Shown here piece after piece: positions 9,290 through 17,525 of a stretch of DNA of 64,000 bases (positions within the stretch are counted from its first letter, which is position 1; every line of letters begins with the position of its first letter). Where the stretch lies: positions 1-64,000 of the forward strand of contig NZ_SLZU01000008.1 of the NCBI RefSeq assembly GCF_004342065.1, written 5' to 3'. The notes under the pieces are model-generated. The model was not told the origin of the DNA. It made no database searches and worked only from the letters and a program-made list of their open reading frames with translations. The translations under genes and the position numbers were made by a program. The DNA comes from Primorskyibacter sedentarius. GTDB lineage: Bacteria > Pseudomonadota > Alphaproteobacteria > Rhodobacterales > Rhodobacteraceae.

Positions 9290-10493
9290 ATGCGATCAAT
9301 TGGAATGGATGTACATCGAAGTTTTGCGCAGGTCGCGATCTACGATGATGGATAAAATGACCGAAAGCTTCAGGGTCGACATGGAGCACGACGCGGTGGT
9401 GGCTTTCGGGCGAAGTCTGAGGTCGGAAGACGAGGTGATCCTAGAAGCGACGGGAAACACCTCGGTAATCGTCAGATTGTTGACACCTTTCGTCAACCGG
9501 GTGGTGATTGCCAATCCACTTCAGTTTAAGGCAATTGCTCATGCGCGGGTGAAGACCGACAAAGTCGATGCGAAGATCCTTGCCCAACTTCACGCCGCAG
9601 GATTCCTGCCTGAGGTTTGGGCTGCAGATGATGAGACTTTGCATCTGCGACGCCTGGTTTCGGAACGCGATGCAACGGTTCGTTCGATCCGGCGGGTGAA
9701 GAGCCGTGTTCAAGCCATCCTTCATGCCAACCTGGTTCCTAAATATGCAGGGCACCTGTTTGGCAAAGGTGGTCGCAAATGGCTGGGAAAAGTCCCACTT
9801 CCAAAGTCGGAACGCGACCTGTTGGGTCGCCATCTTGATGAGCTGGATTGGTTAAGCCGCAAGCTTGAAGAACTGGAGAAGGATCTGATCGGGATATCGC
9901 TCGATGACACGCGCGCCCGTAAACTCATGATGATCGCCGGCATCAGCTCTGTGATTGCAACTGCCGTAATCGCTTCCATCGGAGAAATCAGTCGCTTCCA
10001 AACACCCGAGAAACTCGCCAGCTATTTTGGGCTGACACCGCGGGTCCGCCAATCTGGTGATCGGGGTGCCATCCATGGGCGGATCTCCAAGCAGGGAAAC
10101 GCGACGGCTCGAACAATGCTGATTGAGGCTGCATGGGGAGCATCTTCGGTCCCAGGTGCATTGCGGGCTTTCTTCTTGCGGATAAAAGATCGCAAGGGGG
10201 CCAATGTCGCGGCTGTGGCGACAGCACGCAAGATCGCAAATCTTATCTGGCATCTTTTGACCAAAGACGCCCCTTATCAATGGGCAAGACCTGCGTTTGT
10301 CGCAATGAAGATGCGCAGGCTGGAACTACGCGCTGAAGCACCGAAAGCTCACGGCAAAGCTGGTCCAGGGCGTGATTACTGGATCAAGGAACTCAGGCAC
10401 CGCGAGATGGAACTGGTTGCCAACGCCGAGGCCTCCTATGCAAAGATGGTTGAAGCTTGGCGAGAAAAGCCACCAAAACAGCAAGAAAACTGA
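9290..10493 (+). pseudogene. IS110-family transposase, frameshifted
   Basis: The natural start is ATG at 9290 (MRSIGMDVHRSFAQVAIYDD), carrying the first catalytic Asp in GMDVH. A surplus T in GGATAAAA near 9353 creates a stop. The remainder continues in another frame from KMTESFRVDMEHDAVV through EATGNTSVIVRLL, ARVKTDKVDAKILAQL, the transposase_20 segment (MMIAGISSVIATAVIASIG, YFGLTPRVRQSGD) and the conserved Ser region (GRISKQGNATARTMLIEAAW). Except for that single indel the gene is full length, so the element decayed recently. The frame that stays open lacks the catalytic N-terminus. Confidence 0.8.
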
Positions 10494-10513
10494 AAAAGGG
10501 GCTGTTCAGTAAC

Positions 10514-11110
10514 ATCCGTGTCGAGTTCGATCCAACCATGGGTCAGGAACAGGCGGAGGCCGTTCCAGTATTTTGCGATGTAGGTCAGAGCTTCGCCGAG
10601 TGTAGATTTCCTCGCGACACGGGCGCAGTGCTTAGTGAGGCATGCCTTGAAGTCGCCGATGATCGGCGCCTAACGCTCCTGCCTTGCCGTGAGGCGCGCA
10701 GCGGGATCAAGGCCCCGGATGTCGGCTTCGATACGATAGAGATCGCCGATACGCTTCACGCCATCCTCGGCAATCGGCGCGCGGCCGGTCCGGGTGATCT
10801 CCACAAGTTTGCGCCTGGCATGCGCCCAAAAGTAGGCCAGGGTGATATCATGTCCCGGCTTGAGAAGGCGATTGTAGTCGCCATAGCCATCGACCTACAG
10901 GATGCCCTTGAAGCCACGCAGGATCTGCTCGGCGTTCCGACCGCCGCGCCCGGGCGCGTAGCTGAAGGCTACTCCAAGTGGCGCCGCGCCACCCCAGGGA
11001 CGGTCGTCTCTCGCCAAGGCTCAGAAGTTTCCGGTCTTCGCCTTCTGCCGCCCGGGGTCGAGCACCGGGCGCGCGTTTCATCTGTTACCCGGCAGGCGCA
11101 TCCGATCGAG
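10514..11110 (-). pseudogene. IS66 TnpC remnant, middle part
   Basis: Minus-strand translation over several frames shows RPVLDPGRQKAKTG, ARDDRPWGGAAPLGVAFSYA, LQVDGYGDYNRLL, FWAHARRKLVEITRTG, RIGDLYRIEADIRG and HGWIELDTD, the standard order of IS66-family TnpC. It joins the C-terminal part at 9047 across the IS110 insertion. There are additional frameshifts and stops, and the N-terminus is missing at the border with the next IS110 copy. Confidence 0.8.
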
Positions 11111-11131
11111 GCTGCCGAGTATCCGTTATGA

Positions 11132-11944
11132 TCAAGCGGGTTCTTGGGCCCATTTTCGGCCGTCTTTAATCAATGCCTTTGCCAGGACGACGAGCTTCCT
11201 CATGACGGCTGTCACCGCGACTTTGCGCGGCTTGCCCGTTCGAACCAAGTCTTCGAATTTGGCCTGAACGGTACGGTTGTACCGGATAGCGCAAAGCGTC
11301 GGCATGAACAGTGCCTGCCGGACAGATCGCCTACCGCCCTGTATCCGTTCATGACCCTGCCATTGCCCTGATTGGCGTGAGATTGGTGCCAATCCGGCAA
11401 GAGCTGCGGCTTGCTTGCCGGTGAGCGCACCGAGCTCAGGCATGTCTGCGAGCAATGCCAGGAATGCTGATCAGGATCTCTAAACGGTGGGCCGGCTTGG
11501 GATCAGAGGCGACGATCACCTTCATGGCGGCGTCTACCCGGGCCAGCTGCCGCTCGATCTGACCCAAACGCTGGGTGAGCAAACGCCGCAGCATGGCATA
11601 CCTTGCGGTCTTGAGCCGTGTTTTGGCTGCGGTGCGGTCCTTGATCAGGCCGCGGCGGAACACGAGCAATTCGCGAAGGTCGCCAAAGGCTTCGGACTGA
11701 GTCTCTGTAGGCTGGAGTTGCAGAGCGCTTCCCATTCTGGCCAACATCTCGGCATCAATCCTGTCGGTCTTTGCTACGCGCCCGGTTGCTGCCGCGAACC
11801 GCCTCGCCTGCCGTCGTCGAAGACCCACAGGAAGAGAGCAGCAAGTCCGGCGGCATCATCCCCGAACCGCCGGTGCTCGGTTCTTCCTGAGCAATAGGCG
11901 TCCAGCGTTGCTTTCGACACGTCGATCCCGATTACATTCTGCAT
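11132..11944 (-). pseudogene. Second IS110-family transposase, broken by frameshifts
   Basis: Three successive minus-strand pieces make one transposase. MQNVIGIDVSKATLDAYCSG starts at 11944. After frame changes come VAKTDRIDAEMLARMGSALQ, LRELLVFRRGLIKDRTAAKT and LEILISIPGI. The last piece is ALTGKQAAALAGLAPISRQSG and VRQALFMPTLCAIRYN, ending KWAQEPA at 11132. Catalytic Asp, the middle coiled region and the C-terminal Ser domain are all recognisable. At least two frameshifts (near 11800 and 11450) inactivate it. It is a different IS110 type from the copies at 1-245 and 9290. Confidence 0.85.
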
Positions 11945-12149
11945 GGAATATCCCCCACCTTGTCTTGTCATGCGGGCCCGAAGCCCAAGTATCCGTTCAG
12001 GTTTGAAGACAACGCGGGGGTGACCATACTCGGCATCGGTCCGTCATGACCCAGAGGGGTACGATCCATCCCCCGCTATCACGCCAATTTGCGCGATCAG
12101 CGTGATGGCTCCCATCATGCAACAGGAGCTGCCAAAATCATAAGACAAG

Positions 12150-12607
12150 AGGGGTGGTCCCGGAACGGACAAAAGCCACACAGCTGCTGCAATCGGCGTC
12201 CAGGCAATCGAACACCCAGACGCAAGGTTCGCTTCTTCTCAACAGTGGAGCTCGTCAATGCACTGGAGCAAGAAAAGGCGATCGGGAAGGCAGGGAAGCT
12301 GACCGAGATGCTGACCAAAGTCGACTTGGTCATCCTGCACGAGCTTGGATACTTACCGTTCAGTGCGTCTGGCGGTGCGTTACTCTTCCATCTGCTCAGC
12401 AAACTCTATGAACGCACCAGTGTCATCATCACAACTAATCTCAGCTTCGCAGAATGGGCGCAGGTCTTCGGCGATGCAAAGATGACCACAGCGCTCCTCG
12501 ATCGGCTCATGCACCGCTGCCACATCTTGGAAACTGGCAACGACAGCTACCGCTTCAAAGCCAGCTCTAAGGCTGCAAAGAAAGCAAGGAAGGAGACCGC
12601 GTCATAG
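12150..12607 (+). pseudogene. IS21-type IstB helper ATPase remnant
   Basis: Near 12153 one frame reads [20 protein letters not shown], the IstB Walker A with Asp in place of the usual Gly. After a frameshift the protein continues [56 protein letters not shown] and [13 protein letters not shown], the complete C-terminal half of IstB. The N-terminus is missing, and no istA is recognisable. The sequence around 12630-12660 after the gene probably belongs to the right end of the IS21-type element. Confidence 0.8.
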
Positions 12608-12771
12608 ACCACGATGCATAATTGAGTGTGGGTCAGTTCTCAGTGACAACCAACAGATCAGGCACTGACGCCAAAAATGACGCTCTCCTGCTTCGGCGGG
12701 ATCAGTCTTTTTGCGAAAAAGGCCTCGTCTGAAACCGACCCGTCACCGAAGTCCTGATCCTAAGTGAACGA

Positions 12772-12791
12772 CTACCGGCTGGCGCCGGTAG
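12772..12791. repeat. Hairpin at the 3' end of IS200 tnpA
   Basis: CTACCGGC and GCCGGTAG form a perfect 8-bp stem with loop TGGC. The structure overlaps the last codons and the TAG stop of tnpA, as expected for the right-end recognition hairpin of an IS200-like element. Confidence 0.6.
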
Positions 12792-13188
12792 GATCGGCGA
12801 TGTGATTTTCCAGGTACTGAAGTACGATGTCTTCGGTGATGGCACCGTTGGTGGTTGAGAAGTAGCCCCTGCCCCAGAACCTGCAGCCCCAATAACGCTT
12901 TCGGATGACCGGAAACTCCCGTTGCACCTTGTGGGACGAACGGCCCTTCATCTTGCGCACCAGGTCAGAGATGGCAATCTTCGGAGGCACCGATACGAAC
13001 ATGTGGACATGGTCACACGACAGCACCCCGCGCAAGATGTCGACCTCGTTCTCGCGACAGACCTGGCGGCAGATGTCGCGCACCCGCAGGCGCAGCGCTC
13101 CGGTCAGCGCCTTGTAGCGGTATTTCGTCGACCAGACGATGTGATAGCGGTGATAAAACACGCAGTGTTTGCCAGTGTCATATCGCAT
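12772..13188 (-). CDS. tnpA: IS200/IS605-family transposase TnpA (Y1 HUH nuclease)
   Basis: 138 residues, intact. It opens MRYDTGKHCVFYHRYHIVWS, has the HUH-type motif DHVHMFVSVPPK in the middle, and SSHKVQREFP with YWGCRFWGRGYFS, then the C-terminal TEDIVLQYLENH helix; the tyrosine nucleophile is expected in this last part. Such enzymes move single-stranded DNA using subterminal hairpins. Both are present: a 20-base hairpin that starts on the stop codon and a 68-base perfect palindrome that starts on the start codon. No tnpB accompanies it. It is the only mobile gene in this zone that still looks functional. Confidence 0.9.
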   Translation of the reverse strand: MRYDTGKHCVFYHRYHIVWSTKYRYKALTGALRLRVRDICRQVCRENEVDILRGVLSCDHVHMFVSVPPKIAISDLVRKMKGRSSHKVQREFPVIRKRYWGCRFWGRGYFSTTNGAITEDIVLQYLENHIADPTGASR

Positions 13189-13254
13189 GATCTTACCCTC
13201 CCGAAAATGAGCCTCCGACCCGGCTGCGGCTCATTTTCGGGAGGGTAAGATCAT
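13187..13254. repeat. 27-bp perfect inverted repeat upstream of IS200 tnpA
   Basis: Arm 13187-13213 and arm 13228-13254 are exact reverse complements over 27 bases with a 14-base loop. The left arm includes the last two bases of the tnpA ATG. Each arm contains TTTTCGGGAGGGTAAG or its complement, so in the tnpA mRNA the start and leader would be locked in a stem. A further 7-bp hairpin (TCCGACT/AGTCGGA) lies at 13281-13297. These are candidates for left-end recognition and for translational silencing. Confidence 0.7.
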
Positions 13255-13567
13255 AACTCGATTCTTCGCGCTGAAGCGGGTCCGACTGGAAGTCGGAGGG
13301 TTTGAACCAATGAGTGGATACTAAAACATCTTCGGTAAAGCCGACACGGTTCAAATCCTCCGCAACTCTAAGCGGCATACAGGCACATTTTCGTTCCATC
13401 TTGTGCTGGGTACAAGCAGCACGACAAGGACCCTCTGGGTGGCGGCCGACAGCCTATCCCGGCTCAATAGTTGCTGCACAATTTCTTTGCATTTCGGAGG
13501 ATCGTTGTCTGATGCAAAGCTGTCTCAGCGATCAACATCTGCTGGGGCCGCACGCTCAGGCTCACGG
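13255..13567. other. Non-coding stretch after the IS200 palindrome
   Basis: It contains the small hairpin at 13281-13297 and then about 270 bases with no recognisable gene. A tRNA T-loop-like GGTTCAAATCC near 13342 is not part of a tRNA fold. Confidence 0.4.
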
Positions 13568-14113
13568 TCATGCCGGGGGCCACATACGGCTGAAAACCCC
13601 GTCGCGCTTGACGAGACCGTGCAGGGCTGCCGCGCCGATGTGAGCGAGGATCAACAACATAAGAGGCACGCGACCCCAATGGTGGATGGTCTTCGCGACC
13701 GCTTCGACAGCCTTGTCTCGGGCCACGAATCCGCCGACAAGCGGATCCCAGATCTCCATTGGGAACCCACCAGCCTGCACCCGCAAAAACCCTGAGATAA
13801 CCATGACCAAGAGGAATAGATACAGCAGCCAGTGCACGGTATCGGCAATCCTTGCCTGCATCGGCGGAACGGAAACCGGCAAGGGTGGCGGAGGCCAGGC
13901 CGCACGTGCCGCAAGACGCGCCAGAACGAGCATCAGGATCAGCGGGCCGATGTTCTTGTGATACAGGTACAGCCAGTCCTGTAACGGACGCGGCAGCCCC
14001 TCCTGCACCATAACGAGACCCGCTGGTATCGTCGTCAGCACAGCGAGCACAGTCAGCCAATGCAGGATGCGCTGGAGCCTTGAATATCGGGCGAGCGACG
14101 CAATTTCGGTCAT
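13568..14113 (-). CDS. Cytochrome b561
   Basis: 181 residues with four membrane helices. Candidate heme-binding histidines are His18 in RLQRILHWL, the YLYHKNIGPL motif near residues 50-58, VHWLLYLFLL in helix 3, and ILAHIGAAALHGLVKRDG near the end, the arrangement of bacterial b561/CybB-type proteins that oxidise quinol or pass electrons across the membrane. ATG at 14113 follows GGGGGAAG at 5 bases and is preferred over a GTG at 14128. It is transcribed away from the operon beginning at 14227, sharing a 113-base intergenic region. Confidence 0.85.
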   Translation of the reverse strand: MTEIASLARYSRLQRILHWLTVLAVLTTIPAGLVMVQEGLPRPLQDWLYLYHKNIGPLILMLVLARLAARAAWPPPPLPVSVPPMQARIADTVHWLLYLFLLVMVISGFLRVQAGGFPMEIWDPLVGGFVARDKAVEAVAKTIHHWGRVPLMLLILAHIGAAALHGLVKRDGVFSRMWPPA

Positions 14114-14226
14114 TCTGTCTTCCCCCACCCGCTGCCAATGCTTCCGGATGACCTTAGGGCAAATTGTGGCGTCGATAAACAGGGCAAACGCTTGACAGAA
14201 ACACGCTGCCCATCACTCTATCATAC

Positions 14227-14970
14227 ATGCATAGCTCGACAACGAGAGTGAACACTTCTTCGAACAGGCAACCGGCAGGCCGGCCCCCGATCCTTACGGC
14301 TCTTGTGGCTGCGGCCGCATTCGCAGCGGGCGTGCTCATTGTCTCGCGGCTGATAGCGACCGACTGGATGCTGACCCCGTTTCTGGCATTTGCAGCGGCC
14401 GCGGCGGTAACAATCGGGTTCCTGCACCAGAGCTGGACTGCTCCGCGGTTCGGTCCGGCAAATGTCCTGACACTCTTGCGACTGGCACTGGCGACGCTGC
14501 TTCTCCTGCCGATCGTTCAGCCGGGACTTGCGACCGGCGAGCCGGGCTGGGCCATCCTGACGCTCGCGGTCGTAACACTGGCACTTGACGGCATTGACGG
14601 TCCACTTGCGCGCGCGAATGGCCTCGCCGGAACCTGGGGCGCGCGCTTTGACATGGAGGTTGACTCTGTATTCGCGCTTCTGCTGTCCATTGCAGTCTGG
14701 CGGATCGGCGTGGTGGGCCCTTGGGTAATCTTGCTTGGCGGTCTGCGCTATCTATTCGTGCTCGCCGCACTGGCGTTACCCTGGCTCGACGCGCCGCTGC
14801 CTGCGCGGTTCCGGCGCAAGGTGGTCTGCGTTATGCAGATCGCCACGTTGGTGGCTTTGATCGCACCGGTGACGCCGCCTGCTTGGTCGGGTCCTGCCGC
14901 GTTCGTGATGCTGGCCTTGCTGACATGGTCCTTCGCCATCGATGTGATCTGGCTGGCGAGACAACGGTGA
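14227..14970 (+). CDS. CDP-alcohol phosphatidyltransferase family protein
   Basis: 247 residues with about six membrane helices. The family signature is complete: DGIDGPLARANG, then GARFDMEVD, giving the metal-binding D-x2-D-G-x2-A-R and G-x3-D-x3-D pattern near residues 120-143. These enzymes swap CMP of a CDP-activated lipid or alcohol for an alcohol group, as in phosphatidylglycerol or phosphatidylinositol-type synthesis. The acceptor cannot be read from sequence. The next gene overlaps by 4 bases (GTGA), and five more genes follow in the same direction. TTGACA at 14192 and TATCAT at 14219 lie so close to the ATG that a slightly later start is possible. Confidence 0.85.
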   Translation: MHSSTTRVNTSSNRQPAGRPPILTALVAAAAFAAGVLIVSRLIATDWMLTPFLAFAAAAAVTIGFLHQSWTAPRFGPANVLTLLRLALATLLLLPIVQPGLATGEPGWAILTLAVVTLALDGIDGPLARANGLAGTWGARFDMEVDSVFALLLSIAVWRIGVVGPWVILLGGLRYLFVLAALALPWLDAPLPARFRRKVVCVMQIATLVALIAPVTPPAWSGPAAFVMLALLTWSFAIDVIWLARQR

Positions 14971-16583
14971 GGACCCGGCTGCGCCTGGCCACCTGCCTTG
15001 GGCTGGCCGCCATATTTATGCACCTCGTATTGGTATTGCCGGACCGGCCTGATGGGTTCCGGCTGCACATCTTTGCGACCCTGGCGCTGGAGCTTCCGGT
15101 ATTGCTTCTCGGCGCCCTCGCATTGGGTCGGCGTGCACAGTGGCCAGCGGCCTTTATCGCCTGCGCATTGATGGTGCTGACCGCCCTGAGGATTGCCGAT
15201 ATTGCCGCGCTCGAGGTCTTTGGGCGGCGCTTCGATCCGGTCGTCGACATGAACCTTGTGTCCGCTGCAATGCGGCTTGTTGCAGGCGGGTTCGGCATTG
15301 CAGCTGCGGTAGCGCTCACTGTGGCAATTGTCGTCGCGCTCATGCTTTTCGGCTGGCTCGTTTACCACGCGATCGGCCGCTGGGCCCGGGCCGGAGCCGC
15401 CTTGTCGCGCTCTGCCCGGATCGGTGCGGGCAGCCTCGCCCTCGCTCTTGCCGTCCTGCCTGTTGCAGAGACGGCCACCGCGCTTAACGACTGGGATGGT
15501 TGGGATCCTCCTGGAAGCAGCCGCGCCTCCCGCCTTGCCATCGAGGAAGTTCTCAGTTTCCGCCGTTCCCGCGCCGCGTTGACGGAGTTCAAGGCCGCCG
15601 CCGCGCACGATCCCTGGCGGGACCGGACCGGGGCGCTGGCGCAGCTTCACGGGCGTGACGTCGTGATCATCTTTATCGAAAGCTACGGGCGTGCCGCCTT
15701 TGATAATCCGGGCTACGAGGCACGGCACCGCGCGACATTGATGGCGGGCATGGCAAAGCTGGAACGGGCGGGTCTGGACATGCGGTCGGGGTGGCTCGCC
15801 TCGCCGGTGCAGGGCGGACAAAGCTGGCTCGCCCACGCCACCATTGCCTCTGGCCTCGAAATCGAAGACCAGCGCCGCTACGGTGCGCTTCTGAGCAGCC
15901 CGCGCCTTACGCTCTACGACATTGCGACAAGGGCGGGCTATGACACGCTCGCCGTCGCGCCCGCCATCGTCCTGCCCTGGCCAGAAGGCCCGCAATTCGG
16001 TTTTGGCCACATCCTTGAGGCCGCCGATCTTGGCTATGCAGGACCGCCCTTTAACTGGGTGACGATGCCCGACCAGTACACGCTGGCGGCATTCGAGAGG
16101 CTCGCCCCGCGCAGCAAACCGCTGATGACCGAGATTGCTCTGATTTCAAGTCACGCACCATGGACACCGGTGGCCGAGCTCGTGCCTTGGGACATGGTCG
16201 CAGACGGCCGCATTTTCGCCGATATGGCGGGCGCTGGCCCGACCCCGCGCGAAGTTTGGTCAAACCGAGAAACCATTCGCCGTCACTATGGGTTGTCACT
16301 TGACTACGCGATCCAAACTGTTCTGGACTGGGCGGCGCTGCCGCGGATGCAACAACCGCTGGTCATCGTGCTGGGCGATCACCAAGCGGCCGCGACCATT
16401 TCGCAAAAAGGCGGCATGGATGTCCCGATGCACCTGATTGGCCCTCCTGAAACGATTACCCTTTTCGACAACTGGGGCTGGACCAAGGGGCTTGAGCCTG
16501 ACGCCGACCTGCCGACCTGGCCCATGAACCGCTTCCGCGACCGTTTTCTCGACGCCACCAGTGTTCCGGAGGGACAGCTTTGA
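14967..16583 (+). CDS. Membrane-anchored sulfatase / LtaS-OpgB-like head-group transferase
   Basis: The frame is open further upstream, but GTG at 14967, overlapping the previous stop as GTGA, is the logical start (538 residues). Five N-terminal membrane helices (to about residue 160) are followed by an extracytoplasmic alkaline-phosphatase-fold domain: VIIFIESYGRAAF (nucleophile region, with Ser in place of the usual Thr), GGQSWLAHATI, ISSHAPWTP and VIVLGDHQAA (metal-binding Asp-His). This build is that of LtaS, OpgB and EptA-type enzymes, which move phosphoglycerol or phosphoethanolamine from phospholipids to glycans. Substrate is unknown. The next gene starts at 16580 by TTGA overlap. Confidence 0.75.
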   Translation: MRTRLRLATCLGLAAIFMHLVLVLPDRPDGFRLHIFATLALELPVLLLGALALGRRAQWPAAFIACALMVLTALRIADIAALEVFGRRFDPVVDMNLVSAAMRLVAGGFGIAAAVALTVAIVVALMLFGWLVYHAIGRWARAGAALSRSARIGAGSLALALAVLPVAETATALNDWDGWDPPGSSRASRLAIEEVLSFRRSRAALTEFKAAAAHDPWRDRTGALAQLHGRDVVIIFIESYGRAAFDNPGYEARHRATLMAGMAKLERAGLDMRSGWLASPVQGGQSWLAHATIASGLEIEDQRRYGALLSSPRLTLYDIATRAGYDTLAVAPAIVLPWPEGPQFGFGHILEAADLGYAGPPFNWVTMPDQYTLAAFERLAPRSKPLMTEIALISSHAPWTPVAELVPWDMVADGRIFADMAGAGPTPREVWSNRETIRRHYGLSLDYAIQTVLDWAALPRMQQPLVIVLGDHQAAATISQKGGMDVPMHLIGPPETITLFDNWGWTKGLEPDADLPTWPMNRFRDRFLDATSVPEGQL

Positions 16584-17494
16584 GCTTTATTCGCATCCTC
16601 CTTCCGCTGGCACTGATCGCGCTTTGTCTTGCCTTTGCGGGCGGACGCGGGCTCTGGGACCGGTTTGCGGACCTGTCTCTGCCTTGGATGGGTGCGGCAG
16701 TGGCCATGCTGAACCTTGTCATCATCCTGTCCGCGCTTCGCTGGCGCCTGACCGCAATCGCGCTTGGCCTGCCACTCACCGTGGGTGGTGCAGTACGCGA
16801 ATACTACCTCGCGCAATTCGTGAACCAGACGTTGCCCGGCGGCGTGCTCGGCGATGCTGCACGGGCGGTCCGTTCGCGCAATGGCGGGCCGCTGACGCCC
16901 GCCGCACAGGCGGTGGTCCTCGAACGCGCCTCGGGCCAGATCGGCATGGCGGCAATCCTCGGTCTGGCCACCATCGGCGCGGCAGTGCGGCCGGGCACTC
17001 TGCCCCCTGTAGACGCAATTGCGATCGCGCCGGTCTGGATGGCCTTGGCTATCACTGTATTTCTGGCCTTCGCGCTCGTCGCGCTGGGGATAAGCCGCCG
17101 CACGACGGGGAGCTGGGGTAATGCGGTGCGCATCGCGCTGGCCCGCCGCTGGCGGATGCAACTGACGCTTTCGGTCACCATCGCGGCGCTGACCGTCACG
17201 GCGTTCGCGCTTGCAGCGCGGGCCACCGGCACCGCGCTGCCGATCTTTGCCACGGCATTGGTGGCACCGCTGGTCCTGACAGCAATGCTGCTTCCCGCTT
17301 CTGTCGCCGGGTGGGGCTGGCGTGAGGGAGCCGCTGCGGTCCTGTTTCCGCTGGCAGGTGCTGACGCTGCGGCCGGCTTTGCCGCCAGTATTGCATTCGG
17401 GATAGCCGTCCTTGCCTCGACCCTGCCCGGCGCGCTGTTTTTCCTGCGCCGCAAGCGCGCGCGACCAGCGTGCGTTGACTGCACTCGCATTTAG
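16580..17494 (+). CDS. UPF0104/AglD-type flippase-like membrane protein
   Basis: 304 residues with about eight membrane helices. TTG at 16580 overlaps the previous stop and follows GGAGG at good spacing. Family features include YLAQFVNQTLPGGVLGDAAR near residues 75-95 (the conserved Q-F-x-N-x-x-L-P-G-x-x-G-D segment), VVLERASGQ, and SVAGWGWREGAAA near the end. Relatives include the membrane domain of lysylphosphatidylglycerol synthase MprF, a lipid flippase, and AglD of archaeal glycosylation. A lipid- or glycolipid-flipping role in this operon is inference. Confidence 0.75.
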   Translation: MSFIRILLPLALIALCLAFAGGRGLWDRFADLSLPWMGAAVAMLNLVIILSALRWRLTAIALGLPLTVGGAVREYYLAQFVNQTLPGGVLGDAARAVRSRNGGPLTPAAQAVVLERASGQIGMAAILGLATIGAAVRPGTLPPVDAIAIAPVWMALAITVFLAFALVALGISRRTTGSWGNAVRIALARRWRMQLTLSVTIAALTVTAFALAARATGTALPIFATALVAPLVLTAMLLPASVAGWGWREGAAAVLFPLAGADAAAGFAASIAFGIAVLASTLPGALFFLRRKRARPACVDCTRI

Positions 17495-17525
17495 CCTAGC
17501 TTTGACGCAACCGGAGGTTTTGCGC

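Larger units (their letters stand above)
9048..10513 (+). mobile_element. IS110-family insertion sequence inserted in IS66 tnpC
   Basis: Both borders can be read from the interrupted host gene. Joining 9044 to 10514 restores the IS66 frame without gain or loss of a base (minus strand WIELDTDNNTVVRTIRPIAL). The trinucleotide ATC occurs at both junctions (9045-9047 and 10514-10516), so the exact ends are ambiguous by up to three bases. The element is about 1.47 kb, with 242 bases of non-coding DNA before the transposase and only about 20 after it. No terminal inverted repeats or longer target duplication is seen, as expected for IS110. Confidence 0.8.

Noticed and set aside
9290-9360. Programmed frameshifting in the IS110 transposase
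   Set aside because: The shift separates the catalytic Asp from the rest and is caused by one extra T in GGATAAAA; IS110 transposases are made from a single frame, so decay is more likely.
10457-11131. 224-codon plus-strand open frame
   Set aside because: It is antisense to the IS66 tnpC remnant, whose conserved motifs read on the minus strand.
13330-13360. GGTTCAAATCC resembling a tRNA T-loop
   Set aside because: The flanking bases do not pair into a T-stem, and no acceptor, D or anticodon arm can be drawn.
13464-14138. 224-codon minus-strand frame over the cytochrome b561 gene
   Set aside because: It overlaps the cytochrome frame, which has four helices and conserved histidines; this one is arginine-rich and lacks motifs.
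14748-16010. 420-codon open frame on the minus strand
   Set aside because: It is entirely antisense to the sulfatase-like and phosphatidyltransferase genes, rich in R, G and P as expected for a shadow frame of a GC-rich gene, and has no family resemblance.
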